A stretch of DNA of 46,315 bases. It comes from CAYWKU01 sp964459325. Its GTDB lineage: Bacteria; RBG-13-61-14; CAYWKU01. Location of the stretch: the NCBI GenBank assembly GCA_964459325.1, contig CAYWKU010000027.1, positions 1 through 46,315 on the forward strand, read 5' to 3'. Below, piece by piece: positions 1-5,312 of this stretch (position 1 is the stretch's first letter; each line of letters begins with the position of its first letter). The translations under genes were made by a program, and so were the position numbers. Under the pieces are notes generated by a model, which saw only the letters and a program-made list of their open reading frames with translations, was not told where the DNA came from and did no database searches.

Positions 1-4
1 TGTT

Positions 5-55
5 TTCCCGTGAGCTTCGCTCACCCACACAAGCAAGTTGTGTGGGCTATCAACT
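5..55 (+). repeat. Double-hairpin intergenic repeat, copy 1 (family C)
   Basis: Two consecutive perfect hairpins: GTGAGC-TTC-GCTCAC, then CCCACACAA-GCAAG-TTGTGTGGG, followed by CTATCAACT. An almost identical copy lies at 1641-1692 and a shortened one near 1184-1208, so the lipoprotein gene at 195-1037 is bracketed by copies. No protein is encoded. The function is unknown; a REP-like element is the simplest reading. Confidence 0.75.
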
Positions 56-135
56 TTTTCAGTGCATGGTTTCCTGTTATCCTGCCGCACAAACCCGACG
101 TGTAACTTCGGTAGTGGCCATCTCCTCATTTCATC

Positions 136-164
136 TTGCAAAATACGCCGAAATAATGTAGAAA
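136..164 (+). promoter_or_regulatory. Candidate sigma-70-type promoter of the SUMF1-fold lipoprotein gene
   Basis: TTGCAA at 136-141, 17 bases, then TAGAAA at 159-164. The start codon at 195 is preceded by a clear AAGGAGGG ribosome-binding site. Called by eye from consensus similarity only. Confidence 0.4.
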
Positions 165-194
165 TCTCTTTAATCAAAAAGGAGGGCTTTTAAA

Positions 195-1037
195 ATGAAG
201 CGCAACCCGCTTACTGTAATATCAATTCTCGTCATATGTTTCAGTCTGGCATGTCCGAGAGAGGCAAACGATAAAGCCGGGGAATCGGGGGCGGCGGTGG
301 ACCGACAGAAAGTCGCTGAAAACGCCCCGATGGTAACGGTTCCCGCCGGAGAATTCATGATGGGCGCCGACAAGTCGGTTGATAAAGGGTGCAGCAGCGA
401 TGAAATGCCATACCATAAAGTCTACCTCGACGCTTTCCATATCGACAAGTATGAAGTGACTGTGAACCAATACAAGGAATGTGTAGATGCGGACAAGTGC
501 AGCCCGCCGGAAAGCGGGAACGACGACCGGGATTGCAACTGGGAACATTCTAACAGGGGTAATCACCCCGTCAATTGTGTAAACTGGAATCAGGCTAAGG
601 CATATTGCAAATACGCGGGCAAAAGACTGCCGACGGAAGCGGAGTGGGAAAAAGCGGCCAGAGGAACGGACGGCAGAAAATACCCGTGGGGCATCCGGAA
701 ACCGACTTGCACCTATGCGGTGATGTGGGATTTTGAAGGGGGCTGCAACAAGAAGCATACATGGCCGGTCGGAAGCAAGCCGAAGGGGGCAAGCCCTTAC
801 GGAGCCATGGACATGGCGGGGAACGTAAGGGAGTGGTGTTCGGACTGGTATGACAGGCACTACTATGAAGACAGTCCGTCACGGAATCCAACCGGGCCGG
901 CATCGGGTGAAAAGCGTGTTACGAGGGACGGTTCCTGGTCCTCCAACCCCTACTCCCTGCGCTCAGCCTCTCGTTATGCCGACAAACCCGACACCGGTTA
1001 CGACGACCTCGGCTTTCGCTGCGCAAAAACTCCGTAA
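195..1037 (+). CDS. SUMF1/FGE-fold lipoprotein, probably not a formylglycine-generating enzyme
   Basis: 280 residues. The N-terminus is a hydrophobic signal ending FSLAC, so Cys20 is a likely lipidation site and the protein is probably membrane-anchored on the periplasmic side or at the surface. Residues 46-278 carry the SUMF1/FGE-sulfatase fold: VPAGEFMMGAD (49-59), VNCVNWNQAKAYC (126-138), RLPTEAEWEKAARG (144-157), DMAGNVREWCSDW (206-218) and a terminal GFRCAKTP. In true formylglycine-generating enzymes the stretch after RGGSW carries the catalytic cysteine pair. Here it reads GSWSSNPYSLR (246-256) with serines, so sulfatase maturation is unlikely. Ten further cysteines (66, 96, 102, 114, 128, 138, 172, 184, 215, 276) suggest disulfides in an oxidising compartment. 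The start has a strong AAGGAGGG site. The gene stands alone between repeat clusters. The biochemical role is not known. Confidence 0.88.
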   Translation: MKRNPLTVISILVICFSLACPREANDKAGESGAAVDRQKVAENAPMVTVPAGEFMMGADKSVDKGCSSDEMPYHKVYLDAFHIDKYEVTVNQYKECVDADKCSPPESGNDDRDCNWEHSNRGNHPVNCVNWNQAKAYCKYAGKRLPTEAEWEKAARGTDGRKYPWGIRKPTCTYAVMWDFEGGCNKKHTWPVGSKPKGASPYGAMDMAGNVREWCSDWYDRHYYEDSPSRNPTGPASGEKRVTRDGSWSSNPYSLRSASRYADKPDTGYDDLGFRCAKTP

Positions 1038-1120
1038 AGACAGATAAAACCCCAAGCGGGTCTGAAACCTGTGCGGGCGGGCGCGGATTATCCCGGACAG
1101 GGGGGCTTCCAGCCCCTTGT

Positions 1121-1167
1121 CTTTTCTTGTTGCTTGCACAACCCGGACGTGTAACCTCGGGCCACCC
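1121..1167 (+). repeat. Family B repeat (CTTGTTGC ... hairpin ... GGCCACC)
   Basis: Reads CTTTTCTTGTTGCTTGCAC, then an imperfect hairpin around CCCGGACGTGTAACCTCGGG, then CCACCC. Other copies: 1480-1527 (inverted), 1588-1634 and 16291-16337. A degenerate copy is visible around 90-119. Confidence 0.65.
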
Positions 1168-1415
1168 TGCGGGTTGCTTTTTCCCGTGCGCTTCGCTCAC
1201 TATCAACTTTTGGAGTGCGGCGTTTTAACGCCGCTTTTACTCAAGCGAGGCTTGACTCGCTTGTTGGGCCAAGGAAGCGTAAGGTGTGTGCGAAGTCGAG
1301 CCTTCGCACTTGAAAGCGCCGTCGGAGCCGGCGCACTCCATAGACCGCCGCCCGCACCGATAGAAAATCTATCGGCGCCACCCCAACGGGAATTAACATC
1401 CGCGTTGCCTGTTTC

Positions 1416-1480
1416 ATGGCAGGCGTGGCACTCCTGCCGCGCATTCCACGGTTCCTTATGCCCGACAAGAGTGTCGGACG
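1416..1480. repeat. Paired palindromic repeat (family A), right end lost
   Basis: The left end ATGGCAGG is followed by a CTCC-loop hairpin (GTGGCACTCCTGCCGC); then comes a spacer and the right hairpin CCGACA-AGAG-TGTCGG. The usual CCTACCAT end is missing. The element runs straight into an inverted family B repeat at 1480, a nested or recombined arrangement. Confidence 0.6.
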
Positions 1481-1527
1481 GGTGGCCTCGACGTTACACG
1501 TCGAGGTTGCGTAAGCAACAAGAAATA
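1480..1527 (-). repeat. Family B repeat, inverted copy
   Basis: On the minus strand it reads ATTTCTTGTTGCTTACGCAA followed by a CCTCGACGT-GTA-ACGTCGAGG hairpin and CCACC. It differs from the copy at 16291-16337 by about one base although they lie almost 15 kb apart. Confidence 0.7.
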
Positions 1528-1587
1528 TGACTGCGAAATTTCGGGATAATTACACACCTTTTTTCATCCACCCGGAAATAGCACGCA

Positions 1588-1634
1588 ATATTTCTTGTAC
1601 TTCGTACCCGGACGTATAACGTCCGGGCCACCCT
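1588..1634 (+). repeat. Family B repeat
   Basis: TATTTCTTGTACTTCGTA followed by the hairpin CCCGGACGT-ATA-ACGTCCGGG and CCACCC. Compared with 16291-16337 the stem changes on both sides together (CCTCGACGT/ACGTCGAGG there), so the pairing is preserved. Confidence 0.7.
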
Positions 1635-1640
1635 ACCTGT

Positions 1641-1692
1641 TTACCCGTGAGCTTCGCTCACCCACACAAGCAAGTTTTGTGGGCTATCAACT
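1641..1692 (+). repeat. Double-hairpin intergenic repeat, copy 2 (family C)
   Basis: Near-identical to 5-55: GTGAGC-TTC-GCTCAC, then CCCACACAA...TTTTGTGGG, then CTATCAACT. One base differs in the second stem. Confidence 0.75.
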
Positions 1693-1748
1693 GTTTCCGA
1701 CAATTCCCCGGCTTAAAAGCCGGGGCTATCATAACAGGTTGTGAAACT

Positions 1749-1780
1749 CCCCGACCTGAAGGTCGGGGTTTCTTTATTTT
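1749..1780 (+). terminator. Strong intrinsic terminator in the repeat island
   Basis: Perfect 8-bp stem CCCCGACC-TGAA-GGTCGGGG followed by TTTCTTTATTTT. It is oriented to stop plus-strand transcription. The nearest plus-strand gene ends 712 bases upstream, so it may serve an RNA made from the repeat island. A second hairpin (CCCCGGCT-TAAA-AGCCGGGG) lies just before it at about 1707-1726. Confidence 0.65.
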
Positions 1781-1792
1781 GCGCCAGTTTGC

Positions 1793-1816
1793 CCGACAGG
1801 CGTGTCGGGCCTACCA
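1793..1816 (+). repeat. Solo family A palindromic repeat
   Basis: GCCCGACA-GGCG-TGTCGGGC followed by CTACCAT, the right half of the paired element seen at 3640, 12453, 16113 and 16346. It lies about 40 bases beyond the stop codon of the M20 peptidase gene. Confidence 0.6.
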
Positions 1817-1855
1817 TCTTTAATGAAACCACGAACTTCATCGGTGGATTTCTCC

Positions 1856-3202
1856 TCAACAAACCAGTTCGTGCACGGTGTCGAGCAATATGGCCGTGCC
1901 CTTTTTGAAACCCTCCACCGGTATTCGCTCGTCGTGGCCGTGGAAAAGCTCCGCGAACTTCTCCCCCGCGCCGAACATCACCGGGCTGAAGCCGAAGCAT
2001 TTCGCGCCGGTCTTGCTGAAATACTTGGTGTCTGTAAAACCGGGCACCAGGTAGGGTATCGGCAACCCTTTCGGGTCGTGCCGTTTTATCGTATCGGTGA
2101 TTGTCTTATAAACCGGGTCGTTGATGTCGGTAAGCACCGGCGGCATGTCGTAGAGGACCTCTATCTCGTAATCCGGGCCGATAACCCGCTTGATTTCGGT
2201 AATTAAATCGTCGGTGGTCTGACCCGGCAGCGTGCGCCCGTCCACCTTCATCGTGGCGGAGCCGGGAATGACGTTTATCTTTTCCCCGGCACTGAGCACT
2301 GTAACGCTCACCGTGTTGTGCAGGCTGGCGTAGAGGCTTCGGGCCACCGATTTGTCGGGGATGAGCCTCGATGTCACCACGTTGGAGAGCAGCGGATTGG
2401 TCACCTGCCGCAGTATTTTCCCCACCGGCTTGGGTTGAGCGTCCGCCATGGCGTTGATGAAAGTCTGCACCACGTCGCTTAAGTGCAGCGGCAGGGACGC
2501 CTTCCCCAGCTTGTGCGCCGCCCCCGCAACTTTAACCACCGCGTTGTCCGGGTTGGGCATGGCGCCGTGACCCGGGGCGCCTTTCGCCTTTATTTGCAAC
2601 CACGCAACGCCCTTCTCCGCCACGCCTATGGGCCAGAAGCGGTTGCCGCGCACTTCGAGGCTGAACCCGCCGATTTCGCCGAATGCGTACTCCGCCGTAA
2701 CCTTGCCGGTGTGCTCCTCGGCAAGGAACTTCGACCCGTAAACGCATCCCGCCTCCTCGTCGGCCACCGCCGCGAATATTATGTCGCGCTTGAGCGGCCA
2801 TCCCTGCCTTTTGGCGGTGATGATAGTGGCCAGCTCCATGGCCACCATGTTTTTCATGTCCACCGCGCCGCGACCGTACAGGTAGCCGTCGGCAATTTCG
2901 GCGGCGAATGGGGGATGGCTCCACGCTTCATGCTCGGCCCCTACCACGTCCACGTGCCCCTGCAACAGCAGCGGCTTTTTCGAGCCGTCGCCCGAAAGGC
3001 GGGCCACGATGTTGCCGCGACCCTTTTCCTTCTCCAGTATTTCCGACTCGATACCTTCCTTCGCGAGCGCATCGCGCAAATATTCGCACGCGGCGGTTTC
3101 TCCGCCCGGCGGGTTGGTGGTGTCGATGCGTATAAGCTCGCGCAGGTGCTCGAGCGCCTCCTCGCCTATTGCTTTCATATCCAGGTTATCGGTAACGGCC
3201 AT
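1856..3202 (-). CDS. M20-family metallopeptidase / amidohydrolase
   Basis: 448 residues from the ATG at 3202, chosen because GGGAGGAAC sits just upstream and the family homology starts here; the frame stays open further upstream but only through a repeat region. Family features: LLLQGHVDVV with the first metal-ligand histidine; LYGRGAVDMKN with the bridging aspartate; VADEEAG with the catalytic and metal glutamates; a dimerisation-like middle domain (GAPGHGAMPNPDNAV); and a C-terminal LFHGHDERIP metal histidine. M20 enzymes release acyl groups or amino acids from small amides and dipeptides in the cytoplasm (ArgE, DapE, carboxypeptidase G2, aminoacylase). The long LVPGFTDTKYF segment resembles the M20 group annotated as general peptidase or acetylornithine deacetylase-like. 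The substrate cannot be fixed from sequence, and no arginine or lysine biosynthesis gene is adjacent. Confidence 0.9.
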   Translation of the reverse strand: MAVTDNLDMKAIGEEALEHLRELIRIDTTNPPGGETAACEYLRDALAKEGIESEILEKEKGRGNIVARLSGDGSKKPLLLQGHVDVVGAEHEAWSHPPFAAEIADGYLYGRGAVDMKNMVAMELATIITAKRQGWPLKRDIIFAAVADEEAGCVYGSKFLAEEHTGKVTAEYAFGEIGGFSLEVRGNRFWPIGVAEKGVAWLQIKAKGAPGHGAMPNPDNAVVKVAGAAHKLGKASLPLHLSDVVQTFINAMADAQPKPVGKILRQVTNPLLSNVVTSRLIPDKSVARSLYASLHNTVSVTVLSAGEKINVIPGSATMKVDGRTLPGQTTDDLITEIKRVIGPDYEIEVLYDMPPVLTDINDPVYKTITDTIKRHDPKGLPIPYLVPGFTDTKYFSKTGAKCFGFSPVMFGAGEKFAELFHGHDERIPVEGFKKGTAILLDTVHELVC

Positions 3203-3296
3203 GATTAGTTCCTCCCGGCTAACGATATGGAGCGCCCACGCCGGGGCACGCCGAGACTTTAGCTTCCGAGGCGCATTTCGGCAATAACCTGCTTTC

Positions 3297-3347
3297 TTTT
3301 GGAAAAAAGAAACCAGGCAAAGAAAATCTATTCTGCGCCTTCGGCGC
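3297..3347 (+). repeat. 51-bp direct repeat, copy 1
   Basis: Begins TTTTGGAAAAAAGAAACCAG and ends CTGCGCCTTCGGCGC. The second copy at 3456-3506 differs by a single base (T versus C, 28 bases into the repeat). Contains the small GCGCC-TTC-GGCGC hairpin. Confidence 0.85.
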
Positions 3348-3455
3348 AAAGACTTCTTCTTGCACATTTGCATTTCCGCGAGCGAACGAGGAGATTGAGC
3401 TTTCTCGAGGCCAAGCACGAAGCGCAGTGAAAGGCACAGGAGCGAAGCTCCTGCC

Positions 3456-3506
3456 TTTTGGAAAAAAGAAACCAGGCAAAGAAAACCTATTCTGCGCCTT
3501 CGGCGC
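3456..3506 (+). repeat. 51-bp direct repeat, copy 2
   Basis: Second copy of the repeat at 3297-3347, in the same orientation and 159 bases downstream. Recombination between the copies would delete the intervening segment. Confidence 0.85.
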
Positions 3507-3522
3507 TTGGACTTTCCCTTCG

Positions 3523-3546
3523 GACAAGGGGCTTAAGCCCCTTGTC
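3523..3546. repeat. 24-bp perfect palindrome (GACAAGGGGCTT half-site)
   Basis: GACAAGGGGCTT followed directly by its reverse complement, then TTTT. The palindrome at 23043-23066 has the same design with T instead of C at position 10 and the matching change in the other half. A related imperfect copy lies near 1098-1121. Confidence 0.7.
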
Positions 3547-3639
3547 TTTTATCGCTGCTTGCGCAAGCCGGTTCCAGGTGTATGGTGCCACGCACAAGCG
3601 GCAACTTGTACGTGCGGGTGCCACCCCTGCTTTAAATAT

Positions 3640-3709
3640 ATGGCAGGCGCGACACTCTTGTCGCGCATTACGCCGGTTTGATGCCCGGCAGGAGTGCCGG
3701 GCCTACCAT
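3640..3709. repeat. Paired palindromic repeat (family A), intact
   Basis: 70-bp element with inverted ends ATGGCAGG and CCTACCAT. Left hairpin GCGCGACA-CTCT-TGTCGCGC, right hairpin GCCCGGCA-GGAG-TGCCGGGC. The two stems differ from each other, but each is perfectly self-complementary and the loops are complementary in type (CTCT against GGAG). Confidence 0.8.
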
Positions 3710-3809
3710 TGCCGAAAGGTGTGCCGAAGCCGGTGGGCGCATTTGCCGTTTTCCATGCTTACGGTCAGCAGCGGGAAGCTGACCCGCCACGGTTGCAGCC
3801 ACTGGGGCA

Positions 3810-5312
3810 TCAGGCCCTCCCGTACGTTTCGGTAACCTTCCTGAACCAACCGATTGCAGGGGAGTCCAGTTGAGCGGAGGTGACCCTCCACTCCCAGTTG
3901 CCGTTAATTATGGAGGGTGTATTCATTCTGCAATCGGCGTCCAGGCCGAGTATATCCTGCATGGGTATGACGGCCAGCCTTGCCACCGACATCATGGCCA
4001 TGCGCACCATTTCCGCCGGCAGCTCATCGGCGGATATTTCCCTGCCGAAGTAGCGCCACAGCCTTTTCCTGTCCTCCGGCGACGTTTCGTTTCTGAACCA
4101 TCCCAGCACGGTGTTGTTGTCGTGGGCGCCGGTGTACACGATGGAGTTAGGCACGTGGTTGTGAGGCACGTAGGGGTTGGTCGCCGGGTCGTCTCCGAAA
4201 GCGAACACCAGCACTTTCATCCCCGGCAGGTCGAATCGATTAATCAGCTCCCGCACGTCCGGGGTTATGGTGCCCAGGTCTTCGGCGATTATGGGCGGGC
4301 CAGGGAACTTTTCCGCCAGCGCTTTCAAAAAGTCCGCTCCCGGGCCTTGTACCCACCAGCCGTTGACGGCGGTGGTTTCGCCGCGGGGGATTTCCCAATA
4401 GGCCGCGAGGCCGCGGAAGTGGTCTATGCGTACGAGGTCGCAGAGGTTGAGGTTGTGCTCCATCCGCTGCATCCACCACGAATAGCCGCTTTCTTTGAGA
4501 ACGTCCCAGTCGTATACCGGGTCTCCCCAGAGCTGGCCGGTTTCGCTGAAATAATCGGGCGGCACCCCTGAGACGTAAACGGGCCTTTTTTCGTCGTCCA
4601 GCTTGAATATGTCGGGATTTTTCCAGACGTCGGCGCTGTTGAAGTGCACGTATATGGGGATGTCGCCGATAATCCGTATATTTCTGCTGCGGCAGTATCC
4701 CTTGAGCGCCCTCCATTGTTTGAAAAACATGTACTGGAGAAACTTTTCCTTCTCCACCCTTTCGGAAAGCTTCCGGGTTATCTTTTCGAGCGCGTTCGCC
4801 TTACGGTCCCTGATTTCCGGGGACCATTGCGTCCACCGCTTGTCTCCGAAATGCTCGCAGAGTGCGCAGAACAGCGCGTAATCGTCCAGCCAGTGGCGAT
4901 TCGTTTCACAGAATTTCACGTAGTCATCACCATCGAGGTTGTTATCCGCGAAACGCTCATAAGCCGGGTCGAAAAGCCGCCGCTTAAACTTGATAACCCG
5001 CGAATAATCCACCCCTTCTTCGGCGAAAGGCACGGCCGTTTGAATCTCGTCATCGGTCAGAAGTCCCTCGGAGACCATGAGCTCGGGGCTTAAAAGCAAC
5101 GTGTTGCCGGCGAACGCGGAGGAGCTGGCGTAGGGTGAGTTTCCGCTTTCGAGATGTGTGGGATTGAGCGGTAGTATCTGCCAATAGTTCTGCCCGGCTG
5201 ATGCAAGAATATCCACAAACCGGTATGCTTGCGGGCCGAGGTCGCCTATCCCGAAAGGCGAAGGCAGGCTGGTGATATGGAGCAGTATTCCGGAGGCCCG
5301 TTTTTCCATCAT
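3810..5312 (-). CDS. malQ: 4-alpha-glucanotransferase (amylomaltase), GH77
   Basis: 500 residues, the usual length of the short bacterial form. It cuts an alpha-1,4-glucan and transfers the fragment to another glucan or glucose, disproportionating maltodextrins in the cytoplasm. Visible features: N-terminal GILLHITSLPSPFGIGDLG (8-26) and QILPLNPTH (45-53). The catalytic set is Asp297 in LVRIDHFRGLAAYWE, Glu344 in IIAEDLGTITPDV and Asp398 in YTGAHDNNT. Its ATG overlaps the treY stop as ATGA, so it is the last cistron of treZ-GH57-treY-malQ and probably translationally coupled. In context it would rebuild longer chains from the short maltodextrins left when TreY/TreZ have shortened a chain. Confidence 0.96.
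   Translation of the reverse strand: MMEKRASGILLHITSLPSPFGIGDLGPQAYRFVDILASAGQNYWQILPLNPTHLESGNSPYASSSAFAGNTLLLSPELMVSEGLLTDDEIQTAVPFAEEGVDYSRVIKFKRRLFDPAYERFADNNLDGDDYVKFCETNRHWLDDYALFCALCEHFGDKRWTQWSPEIRDRKANALEKITRKLSERVEKEKFLQYMFFKQWRALKGYCRSRNIRIIGDIPIYVHFNSADVWKNPDIFKLDDEKRPVYVSGVPPDYFSETGQLWGDPVYDWDVLKESGYSWWMQRMEHNLNLCDLVRIDHFRGLAAYWEIPRGETTAVNGWWVQGPGADFLKALAEKFPGPPIIAEDLGTITPDVRELINRFDLPGMKVLVFAFGDDPATNPYVPHNHVPNSIVYTGAHDNNTVLGWFRNETSPEDRKRLWRYFGREISADELPAEMVRMAMMSVARLAVIPMQDILGLDADCRMNTPSIINGNWEWRVTSAQLDSPAIGWFRKVTETYGRA

Larger units (their letters stand above)
1038..1855. other. Non-coding hairpin-repeat island
   Basis: 818 bases without a credible gene. It is packed with short palindromes: GCGGCGT-TTT-AACGCCGC near 1217, a GCGAAG...CTTCGC hairpin near 1290, GCGCC...GGCGC near 1318, CGATAGA-AAA-TCTATCG near 1358, family A elements (1416-1480, 1793-1816), family B elements (1121-1167, 1480-1527, 1588-1634), family C (1641-1692) and a strong terminator-like hairpin (1749-1780). 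Open frames across it change with every repeat and match no protein family I recognise. Confidence 0.75.
3203..3809. other. Non-coding repeat region between malQ and the M20 gene
   Basis: 607 bases with no credible gene. It holds a 51-bp direct repeat (3297-3347 and 3456-3506), a 24-bp perfect palindrome (3523-3546) and a paired family A element (3640-3709). A minus-strand open frame runs through both direct repeats and therefore repeats its own peptide, which marks it as spurious. Confidence 0.7.

Noticed and set aside
222..860. Minus-strand open frame of 212 codons opposite the SUMF1-fold gene
   Set aside because: Shadow of a well-supported gene; no family features and no ribosome-binding site.
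1117..1530. Plus-strand open frame of 137 codons in the repeat island
   Set aside because: Runs through four different hairpin repeats; composition follows the repeats, with no family similarity.
3219..3527. Minus-strand open frame containing the same peptide twice
   Set aside because: The repeated peptide is a translation of the 51-bp direct repeat; not a gene.
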